Assembly (NCBI GenBank): GCA_036558545.1
Contig: DATBFJ010000083.1
Span: forward strand, 1 to 9,009
DNA: 9,009 bases
Source of the DNA: JALYGJ01 sp036558545
Lineage (GTDB): Bacteria; Chloroflexota; Limnocylindria; Limnocylindrales; CSP1-4
Direction of reading: 5' to 3'
Shown here: positions 1 to 6,179 of the stretch, piece by piece
How positions within the stretch are numbered: position 1 is the first letter of the stretch
Layout: every line of letters starts with the position of its first letter
The notes under the pieces: generated by a model
Told to the model about the DNA's origin: nothing
Seen by the model: the letters and a program-made list of their open reading frames with translations, nothing else
Databases searched by the model: none
Program-made: the position numbers and the translations under genes

Positions 1-2777
1 GTGGGCGCCTTGGTGGGCTTGGGAGTTGGTGGCTCCGTTGGCGGAGGCGGCTCGGTCGGTGGCGGTGGCTCCGTGACCGGGGGCTGCGTTACAGGTGGTG
101 GCGTGAAGAGTGTCGTCGGCGGCAGGGTGAACTCGATCGTCGGCGAAGGCGACGGTGGCGCCTGGGTGCATGTCGTGGTCGGCGGGAAGGGAGCGCCCCA
201 ACTCTTGCCGTAGGGCGTGTTGCGTGGATCGAAGGTGAAACTCGTCTTGGTCGGCGTCGCTGGGTCGGGGCCGCCGGCTGTTCCGGGACCCTGCTTTGCG
301 CGGGCGATCCAGTCGGCGTTCGCGGCGTGCCAGTCGGAGTGGTCCGCCTCGACGTTATCGAGGTCCAGGAACCCCTGCTCGGTCGGCGTGGCACAACCGT
401 CCACCCACAGCTGTGGATCGCCGTTCGCGTCCGGCACCACCTGCATGCCGACCTTGGTGGTGTCGGCAGCCGTCGGCTGCGTTCCCGAGATGAAGACCTC
501 GTGGTACGTCTGTGTCGTCCACTGGGTCGGCACACCGCCGCTCCAGGCGTCCACGTCCGCCTCGACGATGCCGTCCGGCCGCGGGAAGTCGTTGACCGTC
601 CAGTTGTTGCTGACTTCCTGCATGAAGCCCTGCCAGCTTGGCGCGGCGACGTCAGTCGAGAGCACGGGGTTCTGCGGCGTCAGTACGGGCGAGCCATCGG
701 AGTTGCCGTACCAGACCCCAACGTCGAGCGCGTATTCGCCGGCTGCGCGGCCCGCATCGTCTGGCGGCGGGAGATAGCCGAACGCGACAAGGTCGTTGGC
801 ATCCTGGGTCGTGCCCGTCTTGAGCGTTGCCGGCCGGCGCGTGCCGTCCGCTGACCGAATCGCGAAATCGCCCCAGATCGGGTTCTGCTTGGGATCCGTG
901 TTGGAGGCAAGGATGTTGGTCATCACGTACGCCGCCTGCGGGGAGACTGCAGGCTGGCCGGCAGGCGGCGCATACGGCGCAACGAGGTCCTTGCCGGTCG
1001 AGTCCTGGACCTCAAGGATCGTCGTGTAGCCGATGTAGTTGCCCTCGTTGGCCATAGTGGCGTACGCCTCGGCGACGTCCCGCGGGTGACTGACTTCGGT
1101 GCCCAGGGTCAGCGACAACCCGGCGGAGGGCGTGTCGTTCTGGAACGACATTCCGAACTTCTGAGCTTCGGCGAAAACGTTATCGACGCCGTTGTCGACG
1201 AGCGCCTTGACGGCGGGGATATTCATGGACCACTGCAGGGCCGTGCGCATGCGCACAGGGCCGCGTTCGAGCAGGTCCCAGTCCTTGGGGGTATAGCCGC
1301 CCGAGTTGTCGAACGTCGTGGTCACGTCCATGAACATCGACGCGGCCGTCATCGTGCCGTTGTTGATGCCCGTGACGTAGTTGAACGGCTTGAAAGCCGA
1401 ACCCGGCTGGCGCCAGCCATCGCCGAGCACGTCGAACTGGGGCTGGAACTGTGGCGAGGACAGATCGTCCCGGTAATAACCGGCACTGCCGACGTACGCG
1501 ATGATCTCGCCGGTCTGGTAGTCGATGGCGATCATCGCGCCGTTGTTGACCTGGAGCTTCTCGAGCTTCCTCATCCACGGCTCGAAGGGCACTCCGATCT
1601 GGGCCGCGAACGCTTCGGGATCCGGCTGATGGGGCAGGATGACGCCGGCCGTGACCCACTTCTCGGCAACCTGCTGGACGTTGTAGTCGAGCGTCGTGAT
1701 GATCTTCAGCCCACCGCGTTCAAGTTCAGGGCACGTGTCCGCGCCGGCGCACAACTTGTTGGCCAGCTCGTCCCGTACGGCCCACACGAAATGCGGTGCA
1801 AGCCATTGTTGTTGCTGCTGTTGTGTGTCCTGCGGCGCCAGGATGATCGGCTCATTCTTGGCGTTCTCGAAGTCCTGGGCGCCGTACTGGTTGCCCGTCA
1901 GGACGCGCCGCGACGGGTCGCTCGCCAAAAGGTCGAGGATGTAGTTGCGACGTGCGACCACGGGGATCGACTCGTCGAGCGGGACGTACAGCTCGCCGTT
2001 TGGTCCCTTCACGGCATTGCGCACGAGGTCGTACGACGACGGTGACTGCGGGATGGCCGCGAGCAGAGCGACCTGGCCGAGTGTCAGCTCCTGCAGGTTG
2101 TCTACACCGAAATAGCCCTTGGCGGCGCTCAGAACGCCGTACGAGCCGTTGCCGTAATAGTTCTGGTTCAGGTATGCGGTGATGATCTTCTGCTTGCCCG
2201 CGTCGCCTGGATAGGCCTCGGTGACGCGAACGGACTGGATGATCTCCTTGATCTTGCGCTCGATCGTGCGGTTCGGGTCCGCCACCAGGTCGGGGTCGAG
2301 CAAGCGCTGCCGAACGAGCTGCTGGGTGATGGTCGACGCGCCTCTGCTGTCGCCGCGGATGGTGTCAAAGGCCGCCGATACGACGCCCACAGGATCAACA
2401 CCGGTATTCGTCCAGAAGGACTTGTCCTCGATCGAGGTGACTGCGTCGATCAGGATCGGCGGGATCTGGTCGTAGGTGACCGGCGAGCGGTTCTGGCCGC
2501 CGCCGAACGTCGCAAGCTGGACCGTGCCGGTTCGGTCGTAGATGGTCGATTGCGACGAGAACTGGATCGTCTCGAGGTCCGTGGCGGGCGGGAGACCCTG
2601 GCTGTAAAGCGCGAACACGCCGACAACGGCGACAAACCCGAAGAGGGCAACGATCGCCATCGTCGCGAAGAGGAGCATGGGGAGCGCGACCGCAAGCGAG
2701 CTGCCCCTTTGTGAGCCGCGCCTGGCTCCGTTGTTGGGGCTGCTACCTGCCTGCCGACCGTCGCGGTTGGCCTGCAT
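1..2777 (-). CDS. Class A penicillin-binding protein (glycosyltransferase + transpeptidase), C-terminus cut by window edge
   Basis: Bifunctional peptidoglycan synthase that polymerises lipid II and cross-links stem peptides on the outer face of the membrane. 925 codons are visible and no stop is reached at the left edge. A basic, Ser/Asn-rich cytoplasmic N-terminus is followed by one membrane segment at about residues 27-58. The GT51 domain has the catalytic Glu117 in EDKSF, STITQQ at 148-153 and RKIKE ending in Glu178. The transpeptidase domain has all three motifs: SAFK (Ser460 nucleophile, Lys463), SMN (517-519) and KTGTT (from Lys653). A further ~210 residues lead into a Pro/Thr/Glu-rich tail from about 865. 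Odd points: two GT51 positions depart from consensus (Asn124 for His, Thr200 for Glu) and Cys343/Cys349 form a C-x5-C pair. ATG 2777 is the first start after an in-frame TAG 12 bp upstream; there is no Shine-Dalgarno. Class A PBP is certain; the exact subtype (PonA/MrcA) is not. Confidence 0.95.
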   Translation of the reverse strand, partial: MQANRDGRQAGSSPNNGARRGSQRGSSLAVALPMLLFATMAIVALFGFVAVVGVFALYSQGLPPATDLETIQFSSQSTIYDRTGTVQLATFGGGQNRSPVTYDQIPPILIDAVTSIEDKSFWTNTGVDPVGVVSAAFDTIRGDSRGASTITQQLVRQRLLDPDLVADPNRTIERKIKEIIQSVRVTEAYPGDAGKQKIITAYLNQNYYGNGSYGVLSAAKGYFGVDNLQELTLGQVALLAAIPQSPSSYDLVRNAVKGPNGELYVPLDESIPVVARRNYILDLLASDPSRRVLTGNQYGAQDFENAKNEPIILAPQDTQQQQQQWLAPHFVWAVRDELANKLCAGADTCPELERGGLKIITTLDYNVQQVAEKWVTAGVILPHQPDPEAFAAQIGVPFEPWMRKLEKLQVNNGAMIAIDYQTGEIIAYVGSAGYYRDDLSSPQFQPQFDVLGDGWRQPGSAFKPFNYVTGINNGTMTAASMFMDVTTTFDNSGGYTPKDWDLLERGPVRMRTALQWSMNIPAVKALVDNGVDNVFAEAQKFGMSFQNDTPSAGLSLTLGTEVSHPRDVAEAYATMANEGNYIGYTTILEVQDSTGKDLVAPYAPPAGQPAVSPQAAYVMTNILASNTDPKQNPIWGDFAIRSADGTRRPATLKTGTTQDANDLVAFGYLPPPDDAGRAAGEYALDVGVWYGNSDGSPVLTPQNPVLSTDVAAPSWQGFMQEVSNNWTVNDFPRPDGIVEADVDAWSGGVPTQWTTQTYHEVFISGTQPTAADTTKVGMQVVPDANGDPQLWVDGCATPTEQGFLDLDNVEADHSDWHAANADWIARAKQGPGTAGGPDPATPTKTSFTFDPRNTPYGKSWGAPFPPTTTCTQAPPSPSPTIEFTLPPTTLFTPPPVTQPPVTEPPPPTEPPPPTEPPTPKPTKAP
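33..71 (-). repeat. Tandem Glu-Pro-Pro-Pro-Pro-Thr repeat in the penicillin-binding protein tail
   Basis: Two imperfect 18-bp units (71-54 and 53-36, read on the minus strand) each encode EPPPPT, and a third begins at 35 with EPP before diverging. They sit in the Pro/Thr-rich tail, which is visible from about base 185 to the window edge. On the plus strand the same bases read as a Gly/Ser/Val-rich frame, which I regard as a shadow. Such tails on exported wall enzymes are usually flexible, wall-spanning and variable in length between strains; that role is inferred here. Confidence 0.6.
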
Positions 2778-2796
2778 CTGCGTCTGACTCTAGCAT
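2767..2796 (+). promoter_or_regulatory. Leaderless promoter of tyrS
   Basis: TAGCAT at 2791-2796 fits the TAnnnT form of a -10 element and ends exactly seven bases before the GTG at 2804, so transcription would begin at or next to the start codon. TTGGCC at 2767-2772 is a weak -35 candidate at 18-bp spacing. No Shine-Dalgarno precedes the GTG. The -35 candidate lies inside the first codons of the divergent penicillin-binding protein gene. The -10 placement is the strong part of this call. Confidence 0.55.
2787..2795 (-). promoter_or_regulatory. Extended -10 promoter of the penicillin-binding protein gene
   Basis: On the minus strand TGC directly precedes TAGAGT (2792-2787), an extended -10 (TGn plus TAnnnT). 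No good -35 is visible, which an extended -10 can tolerate. Nine bases separate the hexamer from the ATG at 2777, so the transcript would have only about two or three leader bases. This agrees with the absence of a Shine-Dalgarno. The element overlaps the opposing tyrS -10 by two bases. Confidence 0.5.
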
Positions 2797-2803
2797 TACG
2801 AGC

Positions 2804-4114
2804 GTGCCGTCGCCCCAAACGTCAAGCAACGTCCCGTCCGGTGCCGCATCCAAAAGCCTCCTCGACGAGCTGTCGTGGCGTGGCCTGATCGCGGAGTCGT
2901 CGCAAGGCGTTGAGGCACGCCTGGCAAAGGGTCCGATCAGCGCGTACGTGGGTTTCGATGCGTCCGCGAGGTCGCTGCACGTGGGCAACCTGGTTCAGGG
3001 CTTCGTGCTGACCCATTTGCAGCGTTACGGCGGCACCCCGTACATCGTCGTGGGCGGCGGCACGGGCATGATCGGGGACCCTTCGGGAAAGTCCAGCGAG
3101 CGCAACCTCCTTACAGACGAGCAGATTCGCTCAAACGCCGCGGCGATCCAGGCCCAGCTCGAACATTTCGTCGACTTCTCACCAGCGTCAAACATGGCGC
3201 AGATGGTCGACAACCGCGAGTGGCTCGCGGACTGGAAGCTGCTCGACTTCCTGCGGGACATTGGCAAGCACTTCTCGGTGCCATACATGCTTGCAAAGGA
3301 ATCGGTCCAGCAGCGGCTGGGAGCCGGCATGTCGTTCACCGAGTTCTCGTACATGACGCTGCAGTCGGCGGACTTCCTGCAGCTCTATCGCGATCGTGGC
3401 GTTGAGATGCAGATGGGCGGCGCCGATCAGTGGGGCAACATCACTGCCGGCCTCGAGTTGATCCGACGAGTAGTGGGGCGAGAGGAAGGGGACGAGCCCG
3501 CGGCTTATGCGATGTGCTCGCCTTTGCTTCTGACTCGTGACGGCCGGAAAATGGGCAAATCGGAGAAGGGTGCAGTTTTCCTGAATGCCTCGATGACCTC
3601 GCCCTACGACTTCTATCAGTACTGGCTCAACGACGATGACGAGCTCATTGGCCAGCACCTGCGCTGGCTTACGCTGATGGAAGCCGACGAGATCTACGAG
3701 ATCGAGGAGCAGCACCAAAAGGCACCGGAGAAACGGACCGCCCAACGTGCGCTGGCATACGACCTGACCGCGCGAGTGCATGGCGCGGAGGAAGCCGACC
3801 GACAGGTCCGGGTAGCCGATGCGGCGTTCTCAGGCGAGCCGATCAGGGATCCAGAGGTGCTTGACACGCTCTATGACGCCATCGACCACTACGAGTTCGG
3901 AGCGGATGTCACCGGCGCGCTCGAACTTGCCGTGGCGAGTGGGCTGGTCTCGTCGAAGTCTGAGGGACGCCGCCTCGTCGATCAGGGCGGTCTGTCGGTG
4001 AATGGCGACCGCGTCAGCTCGACTGACGGTGCATTGCCGGACCTGATCGACGGCCGCTACCTGGTCTTGCGCGCGGGCAAGAAGCGCTTGCTGATCGCGC
4101 GTAAGAAGCGCTAG
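2804..4114 (+). CDS. tyrS: Tyrosyl-tRNA synthetase
   Basis: Charges tRNA-Tyr with tyrosine in the cytoplasm in two ATP-dependent steps. With the GTG at 2804 the protein is 436 residues, normal for bacterial TyrS. The class I nucleotide-binding fold shows the HIGH-type motif as HVGN (59-62), shortly after YVGFD (48-52), and the KMSKS-type loop as KMGKS (249-253). GGADQWGNI (206-213 region) is the conserved tyrosine-site and helical segment, and SPYDFYQYW follows. The C-terminal ~60 residues form an S4-like RNA-binding domain (SEGRRLVDQGGLSVNGDRV) for the tRNA. The frame stays open upstream to 2711, but that extension is not TyrS-like and would overlap the divergent gene's first codons; family proteins begin near SLLDELSWRGLI. 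GTG 2804 also matches the leaderless -10. The gene ends 3 bp from the convergent MerR gene. Confidence 0.96.
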   Translation: MPSPQTSSNVPSGAASKSLLDELSWRGLIAESSQGVEARLAKGPISAYVGFDASARSLHVGNLVQGFVLTHLQRYGGTPYIVVGGGTGMIGDPSGKSSERNLLTDEQIRSNAAAIQAQLEHFVDFSPASNMAQMVDNREWLADWKLLDFLRDIGKHFSVPYMLAKESVQQRLGAGMSFTEFSYMTLQSADFLQLYRDRGVEMQMGGADQWGNITAGLELIRRVVGREEGDEPAAYAMCSPLLLTRDGRKMGKSEKGAVFLNASMTSPYDFYQYWLNDDDELIGQHLRWLTLMEADEIYEIEEQHQKAPEKRTAQRALAYDLTARVHGAEEADRQVRVADAAFSGEPIRDPEVLDTLYDAIDHYEFGADVTGALELAVASGLVSSKSEGRRLVDQGGLSVNGDRVSSTDGALPDLIDGRYLVLRAGKKRLLIARKKR

Positions 4115-4117
4115 GAG

Positions 4118-4462
4118 CTACGCGGCTCCCTCGGCCTCCATTGGTTGGCGACTCATCGCGCCCGCGTCTTCGATCGCGCTCTGCATGTCCTCGCGCGATG
4201 AGATGTTGCTCAATTCATCGAGTCGGTCGGTCATCGCCAAGGCCAGCTCCAGACCGGCGACATTGATTCCCTTCTCCTCGACGAGAAACTGGATGCGCTT
4301 CAGTCGTTCTATGTCAGAAGCTGAGTAAAGACGCTGGTTGCCGGACGGCCTGGCCGGCGCGACCAGGCCGGAACGCTCGTACTTCCGGAGCGTCTGTGGG
4401 TGCATGCCGGTAAGCCGGACGGCAACGGCCATGGTGTATAGCGGTTCGTCTGCACTGGCCAT
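4118..4462 (-). CDS. MerR-family transcriptional regulator, HspR-like
   Basis: A 114-residue DNA-binding regulator. Residues 8-76 are the MerR winged helix-turn-helix: MHPQTLRKYERSGLV is the recognition-helix and wing region and RLYSASDIERLKRIQFL the second helical part. MHPQTLRKYE and the later GINVAGLELAL closely resemble HspR, the heat-shock repressor of dnaK operons. The C-terminal ~40 residues are acidic, with no cysteine cluster or effector domain, so this is not a metal- or drug-sensing MerR. No dnaK, grpE or clpB gene is in the window, so the HspR role is only inferred from similarity. The gene is preceded by TTGACA and a -10 ending close to the ATG, with no Shine-Dalgarno, and has a dyad within the promoter suited to autoregulation. 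It converges on tyrS with a 3-bp gap. Confidence 0.88.
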   Translation of the reverse strand: MASADEPLYTMAVAVRLTGMHPQTLRKYERSGLVAPARPSGNQRLYSASDIERLKRIQFLVEEKGINVAGLELALAMTDRLDELSNISSREDMQSAIEDAGAMSRQPMEAEGAA

Positions 4463-4468
4463 GGCCTA

Positions 4469-4498
4469 TATCTAGCATCGTGATACGTGGCGTGTCAA
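4469..4498 (-). promoter_or_regulatory. Promoter of the MerR-family gene
   Basis: On the minus strand a perfect TTGACA (4498-4493) is followed after 18 bases by TAGATA (4474-4469). TGC directly precedes TAGATA, making an extended -10. Six bases lie between the hexamer and the ATG at 4462, so the transcript would be leaderless or nearly so. The 18-bp spacer is slightly long, though shorter than the 19-20 bp of classic MerR-activated promoters. Confidence 0.6.
4481..4497. promoter_or_regulatory. Candidate operator dyad in the MerR-gene promoter
   Basis: TGATACG-TGG-CGTGTCA on the plus strand is a 17-bp inverted repeat with 7-bp arms and one mismatch. It covers most of the -35 hexamer and the front of the spacer, where a MerR-type repressor would block or distort RNA polymerase. 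It does not match the published HAIR consensus for HspR (CTTGAGT-N7-ACTCAAG) beyond a loose likeness. Autoregulation is inferred from position. Confidence 0.45.
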
Positions 4499-4517
4499 GT
4501 ATATAGCCGCCATCAGG

Positions 4518-5672
4518 TCAAATGGAGGCATGCGCGCGGCTTGGGGCAACGCGACTCTCGAACAGGACATCGGAATTCGCGTTCGCTTCAGGTTGCAGGA
4601 GCGACGCGGGAACGCCTTTAACGTGCGTGTCGAAAAAGGCGCTCGAATAGCCACCGACCAGCGCCAGCGCGCGTTCAAGTGGCACGCTTCCGCTGAGACC
4701 AAGCTCGGCAATCAGAGGCGTCAGCAGCCGGCCGTCGGAAAAGTCGACGTGAAACATGCCAGGGACGAGCACGATGTAGCCGACACCGGGCAAGCGGTCG
4801 TAAACGTTACGCATGGTCCGATGCGTGTCATCGATGTCGGCCCGGCTCCAGCCTTCGAGGCACATCGTCCCGGCGTCGCGAGTGATCCACATCACGGGGA
4901 CTCGCAGTCCCGCCTTGACCACGCTGTCGGGCAGGTAGACGTCGATGATCAGGCAAGCGCCAATCCGTGCGTCGGCGACGCTTGCCTCCGCCGCGAGCAT
5001 GCCGCCCAGGGACACCCCGAAAGCGGCCAAGCGAGACATCTCGAGCTTTCCGGTGAGCAGTCCCGTGACATCGCATTGGTTCATGCGCTCCAGCTCGTCG
5101 ATCACGAACGAAACGTCCGCGGCCAAGAAGGGGAGCACCTCGTCCATGAGCTGGGCGTCGATACCCGGCAGCACGTCGCGTGGCCATGGCGGCAGAAGGC
5201 GCCGGTCAAACATCAGGTCGCGCCCGTCCGGCAGCCGCACTCCGGTCGCCGCGCGTGAGTGGTCGATCGTCGCGACGACGTAGCCGTTGGAGGCGAGCTC
5301 CTCGACGAGGACGGTGTTGTGACCGCGAAAGCCACACCGGCCGTGCGAGAAGACGAGCACGGGAAACGGGCCGTCCTCGGCGATCGGTGCGTCACGCAGC
5401 CCGTGCGTCTGCACGGTTTCGAGGTGCCGCAACGTACCTGGCGGCAAGCCCATCAAGTCCTCGAGTGGCTGCATCAGCGACCCGTCGTCGACGTACATGG
5501 ACGGACGATTTGCTGCTCCTTTTGCCGTTGACGAGGCCGGGTACCAGACCTGGAGCATCAGCTCGCGCGGCCTTGGAGCGTCCTCCAGGATGTCGTCGCG
5601 GCTGGGGTCGACCAGATGCCGCACGCTGGTGCCGATCTCGTACGGACCACCGGGCACCGGCAACAGAGTCAT
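4518..5672 (-). CDS. Alpha/beta hydrolase resembling PAF-acetylhydrolase (isoform II family)
   Basis: A 384-residue serine hydrolase with no signal peptide, probably cytoplasmic. Features in order: an N-terminal strand region with LQVWYPA, typical of the PAF-acetylhydrolase/dienelactone-hydrolase-like group; FSHGRCGFRG (from about residue 109), the oxyanion-hole segment; GVSLGG (219-224) with nucleophile Ser221; LIIDVY with Asp244 as the likely acid; and GMFHVDFSD with His308 as the likely base, the H-x-x-F-S-D pattern seen in this family. A ~75-residue C-terminal segment follows. The frame is open to 5723, but ATG 5672 is preferred: GGGAG (5686-5682) lies nine bases upstream, and the longer start would overlap the cupredoxin gene by 46 bp. 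It starts 5 bp after the cupredoxin stop, so the two are probably cotranscribed and translationally coupled. The substrate is unknown; a short-chain ester or oxidised phospholipid is a family-based guess. Confidence 0.85.
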   Translation of the reverse strand: MTLLPVPGGPYEIGTSVRHLVDPSRDDILEDAPRPRELMLQVWYPASSTAKGAANRPSMYVDDGSLMQPLEDLMGLPPGTLRHLETVQTHGLRDAPIAEDGPFPVLVFSHGRCGFRGHNTVLVEELASNGYVVATIDHSRAATGVRLPDGRDLMFDRRLLPPWPRDVLPGIDAQLMDEVLPFLAADVSFVIDELERMNQCDVTGLLTGKLEMSRLAAFGVSLGGMLAAEASVADARIGACLIIDVYLPDSVVKAGLRVPVMWITRDAGTMCLEGWSRADIDDTHRTMRNVYDRLPGVGYIVLVPGMFHVDFSDGRLLTPLIAELGLSGSVPLERALALVGGYSSAFFDTHVKGVPASLLQPEANANSDVLFESRVAPSRAHASI

Positions 5673-5677
5673 TTCGA

Positions 5678-6067
5678 TCAGCTCCCAGTCACCTGGATGA
5701 CCATGCCCGGGTGCCATGTGCACACGAATTGCGTCACCCCGGGAGGTATGGGCACCGTCAGTGTCACAACCTGACCCGGCTTGACCGGACCGGTGCTGAC
5801 GTGCAGGGCATCGCTGGTGAAGTTGTGATTCACCTGGCCGTCGTTTCGGATCTCGAACTGGACAGGGGATCCGTGCGTCACCGTCACAGCAGTGGGACTG
5901 AAGAAGTTGTCATTCATAACGACAGAGGTCGCGCCGGGATCAGCCGGTCCCTGCGCCACATCACCAGCAGCCGACTCGCCAAGACCGCTTCCGAGTGCCA
6001 CGACGGCGATACCTCCGACAACAAGCAAGGCGCCAATGACGCCGACGACCACGATCCAGCGTTTCAT
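5678..6067 (-). CDS. Membrane-anchored type-1 copper cupredoxin
   Basis: A 129-residue protein with a basic start and one hydrophobic segment at about residues 4-27, followed by a Gly/Ala/Asp-rich linker. It is probably an uncleaved anchor or signal peptide placing the domain outside the membrane. Residues 47-129 form a small plastocyanin-like beta sandwich. Ligands for a type-1 copper are visible: His in VNHNFTSD, then Cys, His and Met in VCTWHPGM. The C-x2-H-x2-M spacing matches amicyanin and auracyanin-like proteins, so redox electron transfer is more likely than copper storage. No lipobox cysteine is present. The start has a strong ribosome binding site. It is the first gene of a dicistron with the hydrolase; the partner redox enzyme is not in the window. 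Confidence 0.88.
   Translation of the reverse strand: MKRWIVVVGVIGALLVVGGIAVVALGSGLGESAAGDVAQGPADPGATSVVMNDNFFSPTAVTVTHGSPVQFEIRNDGQVNHNFTSDALHVSTGPVKPGQVVTLTVPIPPGVTQFVCTWHPGMVIQVTGS
5682..5686 (-). promoter_or_regulatory. Ribosome binding site that fixes the hydrolase start
   Basis: GGGAG on the minus strand lies nine bases before ATG 5672 and within the last codons of the cupredoxin gene. It supports the downstream ATG over the in-frame ATGs near 5723 and 5717, and suggests translational coupling. Confidence 0.6.
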
Positions 6068-6179
6068 CGCTTCCTCCCAATCACATGAGCTGGTGATGGC
6101 ACGCTAAGGAGAGCAAGGGGCGGAGTCGTCACACGTTGGTGGTGTTGTGTGGTGGAAGGTCGGATTCCGTGGCGCGCTA
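6068..6179. other. Intergenic region between LuxR-type regulator and cupredoxin
   Basis: A 112-bp gap holding the cupredoxin ribosome binding site and a GT-rich stretch (plus-strand 6130-6160). I found no convincing -35/-10 pair and no stable hairpin with a T-run, so it is undecided whether the cupredoxin pair has its own promoter or is read through from the LuxR-type gene. Confidence 0.5.
6071..6078 (-). promoter_or_regulatory. Strong ribosome binding site of the cupredoxin gene
   Basis: GGGAGGAA on the minus strand ends three bases before ATG 6067, with the GGAGG core five bases from it. It is the best Shine-Dalgarno in the window and contrasts with the three genes that have none. Confidence 0.75.

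Noticed and set aside
1..213. Gly/Ser/Val-rich plus-strand frame with GGGGSV repeats
   Set aside because: It is the complement of the Pro/Thr-rich tail codons of the penicillin-binding protein.
1086..2045. 319-codon open frame on the plus strand
   Set aside because: It is antisense to the penicillin-binding protein, whose minus-strand frame carries every expected motif; long antisense frames are usual at this GC content. The translated product resembles no family I know.
2711..2803. 31-residue N-terminal extension of TyrS
   Set aside because: Trp/Cys/Arg-rich and unlike the family, overlaps the divergent coding sequence, and lies upstream of the leaderless -10 that fits GTG 2804.
5673..5723. 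17-residue N-terminal extension of the hydrolase
   Set aside because: It would overlap the cupredoxin end, and a GGGAG site supports ATG 5672.
5180..6088. 302-codon open frame on the plus strand
   Set aside because: Arg/Ser/Ala-rich shadow antisense to the hydrolase and cupredoxin genes, with no recognisable domain.
6120..6170. Possible terminator hairpin after the LuxR-type gene
   Set aside because: Only 4-5 bp arms (GGAA/TTCC, CACAC/GTGTG) in GT-rich sequence and no T-run.
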